Notes: generated from the sequence alone by a model not told the origin. Positions 46,402 through 57,178 are shown, counted from the stretch's first letter. The stretch is 64,000 nt of DNA from Planomicrobium sp. YIM 101495 (GCF_009707665.1 NZ_WLZW01000001.1:806001-870000), one strand, 5' to 3'. Program-made: numbers and translations.

Positions 46402-47063
46402 GCCAGCGCCTCTTGTCCTGCACGCTTAATGCGTGTCAAAGCTGCTGCGCGGTCTTCTTGGTTATAAATCGCAGAACCTGCAACAAAGACGGTCGCGCCC
46501 GCTTCTGCACATGGGACGATCGTCTCGGCATTGATGCCTCCGTCGATCTCGATTTCAATGTCCAAGCCTTTTTCATCGATGATTTTTTTCAATGCCGCCA
46601 CTTTCGGCACAACAGAATGAATGAACTTCTGTCCGCCGAAGCCTGGGTTCACAGTCATGAACAAGACGACATCGATGTCTTCCAGCACGTGCTGGATTGT
46701 TTCGATCGGTGTATGTGGATTCAAGACGACTCCCGGCTTGACACCGAACGAACGGATCAGCTGAAGTGTACGGTGCAGGTGCGGACATGCTTCCACGTGT
46801 ACCGTGATGATGTCAGCGCCCGCTTTTGCGAATGCTTCGATGTAACGATCTGCGTTCTCGATCATCAAATGGACGTCGAGCGGCAACTCGGTCAATGGAC
46901 GAAGTGCATCCACAACAATCGGTCCCATCGTAATGTTTGGAACGAAATGGCCGTCCATGACATCGATGTGGATCCAGTCCGCTCCTGCGGCTTCGACGTC
47001 TTTCACTTCTTGTCCCAATTTCGAGAAATCTGCTGCTAAAATGGAAGGTGCAATTTTAATCAT
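46398..47063 (-). CDS. rpe: Ribulose-phosphate 3-epimerase
   Basis: Rpe interconverts ribulose-5-P and xylulose-5-P in the pentose phosphate pathway. The TIM-barrel metal site is seen in IKIAPSILAADFSKLGQEV, HIDVMDGHFVPN and VNPGFGGQKF; GINAETI lies at the phosphate-binding end. GAGG precedes the ATG at 47063, giving 221 residues. Its start lies inside the last 8 bases of rsgA. Confidence 0.95.
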   Translation of the reverse strand: MIKIAPSILAADFSKLGQEVKDVEAAGADWIHIDVMDGHFVPNITMGPIVVDALRPLTELPLDVHLMIENADRYIEAFAKAGADIITVHVEACPHLHRTLQLIRSFGVKPGVVLNPHTPIETIQHVLEDIDVVLFMTVNPGFGGQKFIHSVVPKVAALKKIIDEKGLDIEIEIDGGINAETIVPCAEAGATVFVAGSAIYNQEDRAAALTRIKRAGQEALA

Positions 47064-47952
47064 TGGAATACCTCGGCTTTCGTTCTGTAATTTCTTCAAG
47101 AAACTTTACATAATGATCATATCGGTAAGTGGAGATTTCCCCGTCTTCGACTGCCCGTTTCACTGCACATTTCGGCTCGTTCGTATGGAGACATTCCCGG
47201 AATTTGCAACCGCCGGAACGCTCCGCCATTTCTGGGAAGCACGCGGATAGCTGTTCTTTGTCCAGCATGTCGAAGTCGAACGAACTGAAGCCCGGCGTAT
47301 CCGCCAGCAATCCATCACCGACTTCGATCAGCTCCACGTGGCGAGTCGTATGCTTCCCACGGTTGAGCGCTTTCGAGATGTCATCCGTCTTCAACTGAAG
47401 TTCCGGGAGCAGCGTGTTAAGTGCTGTCGACTTCCCGACACCAGATTGCCCCGCCAGCACACTGACTTTCCCCTCGAGAACAGGTAAGATTCGTTCTGCA
47501 AGCTTCGGATCTCCTTTGAACGTCTCGATCACTTCGTAACCAATTTTGCGGTAATCTTCGCTGTACTGCACAATCGCCTGCTTCTCGTCATCTGCCAGTA
47601 AATCGATTTTTGTCAGCAAGATGACCGGTTGGATATTATGCGCTTCGATCGCCGTCAAGAAACGGTCAAGGAGGAGCGGATGAAAGTCCGGTTGCTTCGC
47701 AGAGAATACAAGCAAGGCTTGATCGATATTGGCGATTGGCGGACGTACCAATTCATTATCCCGCTCGTGGACGTGCATCAGCACGCCGTCCGATCCTTCT
47801 TCGACTTCGTAATCGACCCAGTCTCCGACAAGCGGATGGACTTGCCTGTTGCGGAAGACGCCGCGCCCCCTGCACTGGATGTTGCGTCCGGTTTCTTTAT
47901 CGTAAACGTAGTAAAACCCGCTTAGCGCTTTTCGAATCTGCCCTTTCGGCAT
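47056..47952 (-). CDS. rsgA: Ribosome small-subunit GTPase RsgA (CpgA)
   Basis: RsgA checks late 30S maturation and is a phosphorylation substrate of PrkC in Bacillus. It has an N-terminal OB fold, a circularly permuted GTPase (LTKIDLLADDE before GQSGVGKSTALNTLLPE and DTPGFSSFDF) and a C-terminal zinc knuckle with CKFRECLHTNEPKCAVKRAV. The length is 298. It lies 12 bases after prkC. Confidence 0.95.
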   Translation of the reverse strand: MPKGQIRKALSGFYYVYDKETGRNIQCRGRGVFRNRQVHPLVGDWVDYEVEEGSDGVLMHVHERDNELVRPPIANIDQALLVFSAKQPDFHPLLLDRFLTAIEAHNIQPVILLTKIDLLADDEKQAIVQYSEDYRKIGYEVIETFKGDPKLAERILPVLEGKVSVLAGQSGVGKSTALNTLLPELQLKTDDISKALNRGKHTTRHVELIEVGDGLLADTPGFSSFDFDMLDKEQLSACFPEMAERSGGCKFRECLHTNEPKCAVKRAVEDGEISTYRYDHYVKFLEEITERKPRYSND

Positions 47953-47964
47953 AAAGCCCCTCCT

Positions 47965-49941
47965 TTATTCAACGTTATTGTAATTGATCGTCTCTTCAAT
48001 AATGACTTCTCCGTCACGTGTCACACGGTAAGTGGCAGAAGCACCTTCTTCGATTTGCATTTGGATGCGGCGTGATTCATTCTCGATGATCGTGAATGTC
48101 TCGACTGGCTCATCCATCGTGCGGTTGGAATCCTGGATGAAGATCCGAATTTCCTGCTCGAGCGGCTCTTCTGTCTCTTCCGCGTCATACGGGATATCGA
48201 TTGTCTGGATGTATGTCTTCATTGGCAAGGCAGGTGTTCCCAGTGAGAGCGTCACTTCGATGTCCCCGCCAGCTTCGACTTCCGTGCCCGCAGCAGGACG
48301 CTGCGACAGGACATTCCCTTGTGGAATCGTCGTCGAATTCTCTTCTCCGACGACGCGGATATGGAATCCGGAAGAGCGGGCGTATTCACGCATCTCTTCT
48401 TCAGTGAAGCCTGTCATGTCCTGGACTTCCCGCATATCCTTCCCTTTACTGACGACGAACCGAATTGTCGTATCGCTGACAGCCACTTCGCTTCCCGGTT
48501 CAGGAAGCTGCTCCAGCACCGTGCCTCCCGGCTGATCGGAAAACTGCTCTTCCTGTTCGAACTGCGTGAAGCCTTGTTCTTCCAGAAGTTCTGTAGCGCG
48601 TTCAATCGTACGTCCCGTGTAGTCCCCGAGTTCTTTCATGACTTTGCCGGAGCTTATATAGAGCTGCACTTCCGCTCCCGGATCGCGCAACTTGCCAGCT
48701 TCCGGTATGGTCCGGATGACAAGCCCTGCTGCCACTTCTTCAGACGCCTGCTCCGCTTCTTCCCCGAGCTCGAAGCCATTCGCACGCAGCTCTTCCCTTG
48801 CCTCGTCACGTTCCATCCCTGCGACGTCCGGCACTTCGATCTGCTTCGGTTCGAACAGGTCAGGGAAAGCGAGCGCTGTGACGATCCCGCCGATAAGCAG
48901 GAAGGCAATCACAGAAAGCAAAATGACCGGCCATTTCTTCCGCTTCTTCACTGGTTTCGCCGGTTTTTGTTTCACCGGTTCGGCAACCGGTTTCGCAGCG
49001 GTCGGCACAGCTGTCTTCGTTTCTTCAACGTTGCCATACGCAGCAGCATCTTTAATGACCGGCATGGCGCGCGTTTCATCATCATCGATCGGAATGACGA
49101 ATTTCGGTTCATTCAAACGTTCCGGTAACAGAGCTGTGGATAAGTCCTCTTCCATTTCCCCGACCGTCTGGTAACGGTGTTCCGGTCGTTTCGCTGTCGC
49201 TTTCAAGACGATGTTCTCCAAGCTCTGCGGCAATGTCGGAACGATCTCGCGCAAAGATGGTGTTTCTGTCTGCAAATGCTTCAATGCGATGGAAACAGCG
49301 GATTCTCCTGAAAACGGGAGTCTCCCTGTCAGCAGTTCGAACATGACGATTCCGAGCGAGTAAATGTCGGATTTCTTGTTCGCCATACCGCCTCGCGCTT
49401 GTTCAGGCGACAAATAATGGACCGTTCCGAGGACGGAGTTTGTTTGTGTGTAAGAAGTCGCGCTCAGTGCCATCGCGATTCCGAAATCACTGATTTTCAC
49501 ATTGCCTTCCGCGTCCATCAAGATGTTCTGCGGTTTGATGTCCCGGTGGATGATCTGATTATGGTGGGCATGTTCAAGCCCCGACGCCAATTGCTTCATG
49601 ATTTGCACTGACCGCTCCGGCTCTACCGGCGCAAAATCGATGATGTAATCTTTCAGCGTCTTCCCTGGTACATATTCCATGACCAAGTAATGCATATCTT
49701 TGTCTTCCCCGACATCGAAAATGTTAACGATGTTCGGATGCGCCAGACTCGTCGTCGACAGCGCTTCACGCTGGAAGCGACGTCGCAATTCTTCCTCATT
49801 CGAAAAATCATAGCGCAAAATCTTGATGGCAACGTCTCGATCGAGGATCACATCATGGGCAAGGTAAACATTCGACATACCTCCGCCGCCTATGAGTTCA
49901 AGGATTTTATAGCGGCCATTGATGCGTTTTCCGATGATCAT
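47965..49941 (-). CDS. prkC: PASTA-domain serine/threonine kinase PrkC
   Basis: PrkC senses muropeptides or lipid II and phosphorylates cytosolic targets. The kinase domain has the Gly loop LIGGGGMSNVYLA near residue 16, catalytic HRDIKPQN at 132-139, DFG at 152-154 and an activation loop. A single membrane helix lies at about 337-358 (WPVILLSVIAFLLIGG). Three PASTA repeats follow at about 365-570 and then a C-terminal Ig-like stretch. The length is 658. Its ATG overlaps the prpC stop. The kinase is normally counteracted by PrpC. Germination sensing, one role in spore-formers, may not apply if this organism lacks spores. Confidence 0.96.
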   Translation of the reverse strand: MIIGKRINGRYKILELIGGGGMSNVYLAHDVILDRDVAIKILRYDFSNEEELRRRFQREALSTTSLAHPNIVNIFDVGEDKDMHYLVMEYVPGKTLKDYIIDFAPVEPERSVQIMKQLASGLEHAHHNQIIHRDIKPQNILMDAEGNVKISDFGIAMALSATSYTQTNSVLGTVHYLSPEQARGGMANKKSDIYSLGIVMFELLTGRLPFSGESAVSIALKHLQTETPSLREIVPTLPQSLENIVLKATAKRPEHRYQTVGEMEEDLSTALLPERLNEPKFVIPIDDDETRAMPVIKDAAAYGNVEETKTAVPTAAKPVAEPVKQKPAKPVKKRKKWPVILLSVIAFLLIGGIVTALAFPDLFEPKQIEVPDVAGMERDEAREELRANGFELGEEAEQASEEVAAGLVIRTIPEAGKLRDPGAEVQLYISSGKVMKELGDYTGRTIERATELLEEQGFTQFEQEEQFSDQPGGTVLEQLPEPGSEVAVSDTTIRFVVSKGKDMREVQDMTGFTEEEMREYARSSGFHIRVVGEENSTTIPQGNVLSQRPAAGTEVEAGGDIEVTLSLGTPALPMKTYIQTIDIPYDAEETEEPLEQEIRIFIQDSNRTMDEPVETFTIIENESRRIQMQIEEGASATYRVTRDGEVIIEETINYNNVE

Positions 49942-50699
49942 GGATTCCCCTCCTCAATCTTCGAGGACAGGAGAACTAAGGAGATATTGTCTTCTCCTCC
50001 ACGTTCATTGGCCAAACCGACCAATGTATGGCCTTTTTCGGTCAAAGCCATCTCCGACGTGACCAATTCGGCAATTTCTGTGTCTTCCACTTTGTTCGTC
50101 AAGCCGTCCGTGCAGATCAGGAAGTAGCTGTCGCGCGGAATGGCGAATTGGATCAATTCCTCATCGATCGATGGTTCTGTCCCAAGTGCTTTGACGATCC
50201 AGTTTTTCTTCGGATGCATCTCCGCTTCTTCCTGGCTGATCTCACCGCTGTCGACAAGAACGTTGACGTAACTATGGTCACGCGTCAATGGTACGGCCAA
50301 GCCTTCGAAACCGATCAAATACGCACGGCTATCGCCGATGTGGCACATGATACAATTCCCATGGTCGATCATGGCTGCAATCAGTGTCGTCCCCATGCCT
50401 TTACATCCTGGAGTCTTCTCCGAGTACTCGAAGACTTCGCGGTTGATACGCCGGACATGTTCCGACAACCAGCTTCTTTGTTGCTCCGCTGTCTTCAATT
50501 CCGCGCCTTGCTCTTCCGAAAACTGTTCGATGAGGGATTTCACTGTCATGTCACTGGCGACGTCGCCGGCGTTGTGTCCGCCCATGCCATCTGCTACAAC
50601 AGCAAGAAGGAGACCGTCCGAACGTTTTGCCACTGCCACACGGTCCTCATTGATTTCTCTTTTCAATCCCGTATCACTTTCGATTACATATTGAAACAA
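49938..50699 (-). CDS. prpC: PP2C-type serine/threonine phosphatase PrpC
   Basis: PrpC dephosphorylates PrkC and its targets. Metal-binding aspartates are in VVADGMGGHNAGDVASDMTV, GDSRAYLIGF, LICTDGLTNKVEDTEI and GGEDNISLVLL. The length is 253. It lies 21 bases after rsmB. In B. subtilis rlmN sits between them, but there is no room for it here. Confidence 0.95.
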   Translation of the reverse strand: MFQYVIESDTGLKREINEDRVAVAKRSDGLLLAVVADGMGGHNAGDVASDMTVKSLIEQFSEEQGAELKTAEQQRSWLSEHVRRINREVFEYSEKTPGCKGMGTTLIAAMIDHGNCIMCHIGDSRAYLIGFEGLAVPLTRDHSYVNVLVDSGEISQEEAEMHPKKNWIVKALGTEPSIDEELIQFAIPRDSYFLICTDGLTNKVEDTEIAELVTSEMALTEKGHTLVGLANERGGEDNISLVLLSSKIEEGNP

Positions 50700-50720
50700 G
50701 TCCCATTCCCCACTTCCTCA

Positions 50721-52061
50721 TTACTGGCCGTTTTTACAGAAAGCGGACACGAACGAGCCGTCGCCGCCAAAATCCTGTGGAAATACTTGTACAAAGTGTT
50801 GTTCATTTTGTTCTTTTGTAAAAGGAAGCTGGACCGGAACGGATTCCATTTCCGGATGCTCTGCCAAGAAGCGGCGAACCGTTCCTTCGTTTTCTTCTGC
50901 ATCGACTGTACATGTGCTGTAGACGACGATGCCGCCGACTTTCAGCATAGCTGCTGCTTCATCGAGCAAATCCAGCTGGATGCTTTGCAGTCGTTCAAAA
51001 TCCGCTTCCTGCTTGGAATATTTGATATCCGGCTTCCGCTTGATGACGCCAAGGCCACTACACGGTGCATCGACGAGGATGCGATCGAATGCTGCATCTC
51101 CGAATTGCTCACGGATTTTCCGGCCATCTCCCGCTTGCGCTGAGATGATCGTATGGCCGAGACGAGTCGCTGCTTGTTTGATGAGCTTCACTTTATGGTC
51201 GTGCAAATCAAGTGCCTGCAGTTCCCCTTTGTTGCCCATCTTCTCAGCAATGTGCGTCGTTTTCCCGCCAGGTGCTGCACACAAGTCGAGGACGCGGTGT
51301 CCTGGTTCTACTTGCAGTGCATACGCCGGCAGCATCGAGCTTTCGTCTTGGATCGTGATGAAGCCTTGCGCGAAAGTATTGGAACGCGCCGGCTGCCCGC
51401 CCGTCACCATCAAACATTCCGGTACAACACCGCTTGCTTCCGCTATCATGCCTTCGTCTGCAAGCATCTTGATGGCTTCTTTCACCGTCGTCTTGACCGT
51501 GTTGACACGGACCGTCTGAGGCGGGATCTTGTTGTTTTCCAGTGCCATTTCGCGCGTCTTGTCATAGCCGAACTGGCCGATCCAACGTTTGATGAGCCAC
51601 ACCGGGTGACTCGTCTCGATTGACAGTCGCGTCACTTCGTCTTTGATGTCTTCGAAGTTCCGGACGCCGTTTCGCAAAACAGAGCGGAGAACGCCGTTGA
51701 CCATCGAACCGATACCAGCATGTCCGCGTTTCTTGGCGATTTCTACTGCTTCGTTGACGGCAGCGTGGTTCGGGATGCGGTCCAAATAGACGATCTGGTA
51801 CAACGACATGCGCAACAGCACGCGTACCCACGGCTCGACCTTCCCTTTAATGAACGGCTCCAAATAATAATCGAGCGTCATTTGGTGCTGAAGTGTACCG
51901 TATGTGATTTCGGTCAAGAGGCCACGGTCTTTCGGTGCGACTGCATGACTGTCCATCGTTTTTGTCAGGAGTAAGTTACTGTATGCTTGTTTGTTTTCGA
52001 CTGCCCATAGGATGGTAAAAGCCGCATCCCTGACGTTGCCGGTAATTTTTTTATCTTTCAT
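50721..52061 (-). CDS. rsmB: 16S rRNA m5C967 methyltransferase RsmB
   Basis: RsmB methylates C967 of 16S rRNA. The NusB-like N-terminal domain is followed by the NSUN methyltransferase domain with [20 protein letters not shown] (SAM), [18 protein letters not shown] and [17 protein letters not shown], which holds the catalytic Cys. The length is 446. The ATG overlaps the fmt stop by 4 bases. Confidence 0.95.
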   Translation of the reverse strand: MKDKKITGNVRDAAFTILWAVENKQAYSNLLLTKTMDSHAVAPKDRGLLTEITYGTLQHQMTLDYYLEPFIKGKVEPWVRVLLRMSLYQIVYLDRIPNHAAVNEAVEIAKKRGHAGIGSMVNGVLRSVLRNGVRNFEDIKDEVTRLSIETSHPVWLIKRWIGQFGYDKTREMALENNKIPPQTVRVNTVKTTVKEAIKMLADEGMIAEASGVVPECLMVTGGQPARSNTFAQGFITIQDESSMLPAYALQVEPGHRVLDLCAAPGGKTTHIAEKMGNKGELQALDLHDHKVKLIKQAATRLGHTIISAQAGDGRKIREQFGDAAFDRILVDAPCSGLGVIKRKPDIKYSKQEADFERLQSIQLDLLDEAAAMLKVGGIVVYSTCTVDAEENEGTVRRFLAEHPEMESVPVQLPFTKEQNEQHFVQVFPQDFGGDGSFVSAFCKNGQ

Positions 52062-52990
52062 TCAAACAAGTCTCCCGCCTGCAGTTTCGGCGCTTGTAAA
52101 TAGTCTTTCGCCGTCATGCGCTTTTTGCCGGAAGGCTGTAGTTCAGTGACAGCGATTGCACCAGTGCCCGTTTTGACGATGATGGCATCTTTATCGAGTG
52201 CCAACACTTGACCAGGGTTACCTGCCGCATCGTGTTCACTTACTGCTGCTTTCCAGATTTTCATCGTACCGTCGTTGAATGTCGTGAAAGCGACCGGCCA
52301 CGGAGACAAGCCGCGTACTTGGTTGACGATTGCCTGAGCTGGTTGTGTCCAGTCGATGCGTTCCTGTTCGCGTGAAATATTGCGAGCGAACGTCGCTTCG
52401 TCGTGGTTTTGCGGAATGCGCGCGTTCGTGCCGTCGATGATCGATGGCAATGTTTCTTTCAGCAAATCCGTACCAACAACGCTCAATTTATCAAACATCG
52501 AGCCTGTGTCGTCTTCCGGCGTAATCGCTTCTGCTTGTTGGGAAATGATGTCCCCAGCATCCAATTTCTCTGCCATGTACATGATTGTGACGCCCGTTTC
52601 ATCTTTGCCGTCGATGACCGCTTGATGAATCGGCGCGCCTCCTCTGTATTCCGGGAGTAGAGATGCATGGACGTTGATTGCGCCAAGCTTTGGTGCATCA
52701 AGCAGCTCCTTCGGCAAAATCTGGCCGAATGCTGCCGTGATGATGAGGTCCGGCTCCAGTGCAAGCACTTCTTCCAGCTCTTCCGGATTCTTCAGTTTTT
52801 CCGGCTGCAAGACCGGCAGTCCTAGACGCAACGCCTCTTCTTTGACCGGTGTCGGTGTCATTTGCTTCTTGCGCCCGACTGGACGGTCCGGCTGCGTGAC
52901 GACTGCGATGATGTCGTGGCCCTCTTCTGAAAGCATACGCAGGATCGGTACCGAGAATGCAGGCGTTCCCATGAATACGATTTTCGTCAT
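52058..52990 (-). CDS. fmt: Methionyl-tRNA formyltransferase
   Basis: Fmt formylates initiator Met-tRNA. The N-terminal Rossmann domain shows [20 protein letters not shown] and the catalytic [20 protein letters not shown]; the C-terminal OB domain binds tRNA. The length is 310. It is coupled by ATGA overlaps to def upstream and rsmB downstream, so formylation and deformylation are encoded together. Confidence 0.96.
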   Translation of the reverse strand: MTKIVFMGTPAFSVPILRMLSEEGHDIIAVVTQPDRPVGRKKQMTPTPVKEEALRLGLPVLQPEKLKNPEELEEVLALEPDLIITAAFGQILPKELLDAPKLGAINVHASLLPEYRGGAPIHQAVIDGKDETGVTIMYMAEKLDAGDIISQQAEAITPEDDTGSMFDKLSVVGTDLLKETLPSIIDGTNARIPQNHDEATFARNISREQERIDWTQPAQAIVNQVRGLSPWPVAFTTFNDGTMKIWKAAVSEHDAAGNPGQVLALDKDAIIVKTGTGAIAVTELQPSGKKRMTAKDYLQAPKLQAGDLFE

Positions 52991-53493
52991 GCCTGTTCCT
53001 CCTCTTCCCCTTGCGCGATGATCGCGTCCAATTCTTCTTGTGTGATGTATGTCGAAATTTTGCTTGTGAACAAAATGCCGTTCAAATGGTCGATTTCGTG
53101 CTGGATTGCACGTGCTTCGTATCCTTCTGCTTCAAGTTCATACCATGAGCCGTCACGTTCTTGTGCGCGAATCTTCACGTGGTCCGGGCGTTCCACTTCT
53201 CCGTAGATGCCTGGGAAGCTGAGACAGCCTTCGATGTCCGTTTCCGCCCCTTCAAACAGGACTAGCTCCGGGTTAATCATTTCAATCGGGTCTTGGCCTT
53301 CGCCAAAATCAACGATCGCTGCGCGGATGTTGACACCGATCTGTGGTGCAGCAATGCCGACACCATCCGCGTCAATCATCGTTTCGTACATATCATCGAG
53401 TAATGCACCGAGCTTCTTGTCGAATTTCTTGACGTCGCTGCATTTCTCTTCCAATTTACCGTTCGGGTGTTTCACAATTTCCAGAATAGCCAT
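52987..53493 (-). CDS. def: Peptide deformylase
   Basis: Def removes formyl from nascent N-terminal methionine. The three motifs are [26 protein letters not shown] (metal Cys) and [11 protein letters not shown] (metal histidines and catalytic Glu). The 168-residue length is the short type 1/3-like form found beside fmt in Bacillales. It lies 20 bases after priA. Confidence 0.95.
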   Translation of the reverse strand: MAILEIVKHPNGKLEEKCSDVKKFDKKLGALLDDMYETMIDADGVGIAAPQIGVNIRAAIVDFGEGQDPIEMINPELVLFEGAETDIEGCLSFPGIYGEVERPDHVKIRAQERDGSWYELEAEGYEARAIQHEIDHLNGILFTSKISTYITQEELDAIIAQGEEEEQA

Positions 53494-53513
53494 TTCCTAA
53501 TCCTCTTCCCTAT

Positions 53514-55907
53514 TTACATGACCGTTGTCGGGTTCAGGTCGATCGATAACGTCGCACCTTTTTTAAGCCAATCGGTTCTGTATACTTTGATCAATTGCTG
53601 CATGACTTCTGCAAGCCTTGGTTCTTTTTTGTATTTTATCAAACATTGATAGCGATATCTATTGTTGATACGGGCGATCAAGGCAGCGGACGGGCCGATG
53701 ATGACCGTGCCCGGCGACAATTGCTGGGCGAGGTAACGGACCGTCTGTTCAGCGTATGTTGCAGCCGTCATCAAATCTTCGTGTGTGAACTGGATATTCG
53801 CCACGAAATAATACGGCGGATAGCCACTCGCTCGCCGCATGGCCATTTCCTGTTCATAGAACGGCTCATACAGCTGATCCTTCGCGAGCGTCACCGCGTA
53901 ATGCTCCGGCGAATACGTCTGAATGTACACGGTACCCGGGAGCTTGTCCCGGCCAGCGCGTCCACTCACTTGCGTCAGCAGCTGGTACGTTTTCTCCGCA
54001 GCACGGAAGTCCGGCAAATTGAGCGTCGTATCGGCAGACAGTACCCCAACAAGCGTAATGTTCGGGAAGTCGAGCCCTTTGGCAATCATTTGGGTGCCGA
54101 GTAAAATATCGGCCTTCCCTTCGCCAAACGCAGCCAAGATCCGTTCGTGCGAGCCTTTGTTCCGTGTCGTATCGACGTCCATCCGGAGCACACGTGCTTC
54201 TGGAACCAGGCGTGCCAATTCTTCCTCGACTTTTTGCGTCCCCGTTCCGAAAAAGCGGATGTGCTCGCTTTCGCATTCCGGACAGCTCGTCGGGACTGGC
54301 TCATCGTGGCCGCAGTAATGGCAGCGGAGCGCTTCGCTCGAACGGTGGTAGGTCAATGAAATATCACAGTTCGGGCATTGCACCGCTGTCCCGCAATCAC
54401 GGCACAGGACAAACGATGAATACCCACGTTTGTTCAAGAACAGCACAGTTTGCTGGCCATTTTCGATGCGTTCCCGGATGGCTTCTGCCAGTGGAACCGA
54501 GAACATCGAACGATTGCCGTTCCGCAGTTCCTCACGCATATCGACGATGTTGACGGTCGGAAGCGGCTGGTTCTTCGCCCGTTTGTCGAGCACCAATAGA
54601 CCGTAGACACCTTTTTGCGCACGCGCATACGATTCCAGCGAAGGCGTTGCCGAGCCGAGAATGACTGGGCACTGATGCCTGCCACTTCGGTAAATCGCGA
54701 TGTCGCGTGCATGGTAGCGAGGTGAATCGTCTTGCTTGTAGCTGCTTTCGTGCTCTTCATCCAAGATGATCAGCCCGAGGTTCTCGAACGGGGCAAAGAC
54801 CGCTGAACGCGCGCCGACAGCCACCTGCACTTCGCCGCGCTGGATTTTGCGCCATTCATCGTATTTCTCTCCTGCCGACAATCCACTATGAAGAACGGCT
54901 ACTTTGTCACCGAAACGTTCTTTGAAGCGGAGTGTCATTTGTGGAGTCAAGGAAATTTCCGGCACCAGCATGATGGCTTCTTTTCCTTGCTTCAAAACTT
55001 GATCGATCGTTTGCAAATAAATTTCCGTCTTGCCGCTTCCGGTGATACCGTGGAGCAAGAACGTCCGTGAAGTACCGAGTGAAGCTGTGATAGCGTCATA
55101 TGCGTCCTGCTGCGCAGGCGTCATCGCGAGCGCGTCTTTCTTCTCCGCCTCTTGCAGCATCTTCGGATCGCGGTAATGTTCTTCATTCGACAGTGACGCC
55201 GCTCCTTTATCCACAAGGCTATAGATCGTCGGTAACGTCACACCTGCTTGCTTCTGCAGATCGGCCGACTCGAACGCTTCACCAGCATGCGCACGCATAA
55301 AGTCCAGCAGTTTCTCCTGCTGCTTCGCATTTTTCCGGATTTCGATGGAGGCGAGCTGCTCCGCTTCCGCAAAATGGACGATGCGCACTTTCTTGATAGC
55401 TGTTTGCTGGCTGATGTCGGTGTCCGCTGTAATCGTTCCTTTGTCCATCTCTTTTTTCAAAAGCGGGTAAAAGTCCGCCGCGTCCTGCATTTTTACAAAT
55501 GGCTTCTGGTCGAACAAAGGATGCAGCTCAGGTGCAATTTCTTCAAGCCGTGCGTTCAATACGAATCGTTTTTCATACTTCGCACGGAGCGCCGCCGGAA
55601 TGAGCACTTTCAATGCATCGATCTCGAAACAGACGGTCTCACGTTTCATCCATTTGGCCAGGTCGAGCAATTCTTCGTTCAATACAGGTGCGACGTCCAT
55701 CAGTTCGTGGATTGGCTTCAGCTTCTTCGGGTCAAAATCACTTGTTTCTTTGATTCCTGTAATGAATCCAAGCACTTTTCGTGGTCCGAACGGCACTTTG
55801 ACGCGCATGCCCGGTTCGATCAATGCAGTAAATTTGGCCGGTATTGCATAATCGAATGGCCGGTCGATCGGATGTGCTGCGACATCGACGATGACTTCAG
55901 CGATCAT
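53514..55907 (-). CDS. priA: Primosomal protein N' (replication restart helicase PriA)
   Basis: PriA reloads the replisome at collapsed forks. The N-terminal 3'-end-binding domain begins MIAEVIVDVAAHPIDRPFDY. The helicase has Walker A LLHGITGSGKTEIYLQ and DEEH in LIILDEEHESSYKQ. Eight Cys form two zinc sites (CRDCGTAVQCPNC and CHYCGHDEPVPTSCPEC). The ATG at 55907 lies within the end of coaBC (11-base overlap), giving 797 residues; the open frame to 55928 has no better site. Confidence 0.95.
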   Translation of the reverse strand: MIAEVIVDVAAHPIDRPFDYAIPAKFTALIEPGMRVKVPFGPRKVLGFITGIKETSDFDPKKLKPIHELMDVAPVLNEELLDLAKWMKRETVCFEIDALKVLIPAALRAKYEKRFVLNARLEEIAPELHPLFDQKPFVKMQDAADFYPLLKKEMDKGTITADTDISQQTAIKKVRIVHFAEAEQLASIEIRKNAKQQEKLLDFMRAHAGEAFESADLQKQAGVTLPTIYSLVDKGAASLSNEEHYRDPKMLQEAEKKDALAMTPAQQDAYDAITASLGTSRTFLLHGITGSGKTEIYLQTIDQVLKQGKEAIMLVPEISLTPQMTLRFKERFGDKVAVLHSGLSAGEKYDEWRKIQRGEVQVAVGARSAVFAPFENLGLIILDEEHESSYKQDDSPRYHARDIAIYRSGRHQCPVILGSATPSLESYARAQKGVYGLLVLDKRAKNQPLPTVNIVDMREELRNGNRSMFSVPLAEAIRERIENGQQTVLFLNKRGYSSFVLCRDCGTAVQCPNCDISLTYHRSSEALRCHYCGHDEPVPTSCPECESEHIRFFGTGTQKVEEELARLVPEARVLRMDVDTTRNKGSHERILAAFGEGKADILLGTQMIAKGLDFPNITLVGVLSADTTLNLPDFRAAEKTYQLLTQVSGRAGRDKLPGTVYIQTYSPEHYAVTLAKDQLYEPFYEQEMAMRRASGYPPYYFVANIQFTHEDLMTAATYAEQTVRYLAQQLSPGTVIIGPSAALIARINNRYRYQCLIKYKKEPRLAEVMQQLIKVYRTDWLKKGATLSIDLNPTTVM

Positions 55908-57105
55908 GGATATTTTCCCGTTCCACAATTAGTTCAAGCAATTGCTTCGCCAAAACCGGTTTCGGCATCAAATCGAACTGCTGCTGGAAATCATCTTTTC
56001 CAAATACCGTTACTGCGTTCGTATCCGCGTCGAAGCCTCTTTGCGCTTTCGACACATCGTTGGCGATAATGTAATCGACATTTTTCTTCTCTAATTTCCC
56101 TTTTGCATACGTGTCGACGTCATTTGTTTCAGCCGCGAAGCCGATGAGCAGCTGGTGCTGCTTCATCGAACCGAGCGTTTTCAAGATGTCGTCTGTACGT
56201 TCTAACTCTAAAACGGATTCCCCGTCTTTTTTCTTCACTTTCGACGAAGCGATGTGTTTCGGACGATAATCCGCAACCGCTGCTGTCTTGACGACGATGT
56301 CCGCATTGTCATATTGCGCAAGCACTGCGTCGTACATGTCTTTCGCGCTTTCCACCATGACGCGTTTCACACCGGCAGGTACAGGCAAGGAGACAGGGCC
56401 GCTGATGAGGATCGTCTCAGCTCCAAGCTCAGCTGCCGCTTGTGCCATGGCATAGCCCATTTTGCCGCTCGAGAAGTTCGTCAAGAAACGGACCGGGTCG
56501 ATGCGTTCGCGCGTCGGTCCGGCTGTTACGACGACTTTTTTGCCCGTCAACGGACCTGGTGCTGCCGTAAAGTGTTCTCCGACAAGTGCCGTGATTTTCT
56601 CTGGCTCCTCCAGACGGCCTTTCCCGACGTAGCCGCATGCAAGGAAGCCTTCAGACGGCTCGATGAAGCGGATGCCGTCTCCATACAGCCGGTCGATGTT
56701 CCGCTTGACCGCAGGGTGGTCATACATATGGACGTTCATCGCAGGCGCGACCCAAATTGGTGCTGTCGCCGCTAGCAATGTTGTCGTCACCATATCATCC
56801 GCAATGCCGTTCGCAAGTTTGCCGATGACGTTCGCCGTGGCTGGTGCCACAAGAATCAAATCCGCCCAGTCAGCAAGGTCGATGTGTGCGATGACAGACG
56901 AATCTTTTTCATCGAACGTATCGAAATACACATCGTTCCGCGACATCACTTGGAATGCCAGTGGCTGGACGAACTCCCGTGCCGATTCAGTCATGATCAC
57001 TTTCACGTCCGCGCCCGCCTGGGACAATTTGCTGACTAATGCTACCGCTTTATAAACTGCGATACCGCCAGATACACAAAGAAGGATTTTCCGGTTTTCC
57101 AACAT
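55897..57105 (-). CDS. coaBC: Bifunctional phosphopantothenoylcysteine decarboxylase/synthetase
   Basis: CoaBC carries out two successive steps of coenzyme A synthesis. The FMN-dependent CoaC half has LLCVSGGIAVYKAVALVSKL, APAMNVHMYDHPAV and the catalytic Cys in ACGYVGKGRLEEP. The CoaB half begins KKVVVTAGPTRERIDPVRF with NFSSGKMG, and ANDVSK follows near the end. The length is 402. It lies between rpoZ and priA as in B. subtilis. Confidence 0.96.
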   Translation of the reverse strand: MLENRKILLCVSGGIAVYKAVALVSKLSQAGADVKVIMTESAREFVQPLAFQVMSRNDVYFDTFDEKDSSVIAHIDLADWADLILVAPATANVIGKLANGIADDMVTTTLLAATAPIWVAPAMNVHMYDHPAVKRNIDRLYGDGIRFIEPSEGFLACGYVGKGRLEEPEKITALVGEHFTAAPGPLTGKKVVVTAGPTRERIDPVRFLTNFSSGKMGYAMAQAAAELGAETILISGPVSLPVPAGVKRVMVESAKDMYDAVLAQYDNADIVVKTAAVADYRPKHIASSKVKKKDGESVLELERTDDILKTLGSMKQHQLLIGFAAETNDVDTYAKGKLEKKNVDYIIANDVSKAQRGFDADTNAVTVFGKDDFQQQFDLMPKPVLAKQLLELIVERENIHDR

Positions 57106-57121
57106 ATTTTACACCCTTTCT

Positions 57122-57161
57122 AAACAACAAACTCCCAAAGAACAAATCTGCTCTGGGAGTT
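57122..57161 (-). terminator. Terminator-like hairpin between rpoZ and coaBC
   Basis: The minus strand has AACTCCCAGAGCA / TGTTCTTTGGGAGTT (imperfect) followed by TGTTGTTT. It is weak for a full terminator. Confidence 0.6.
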
Positions 57162-57178
57162 ATCGGTCTGTTTCATCT

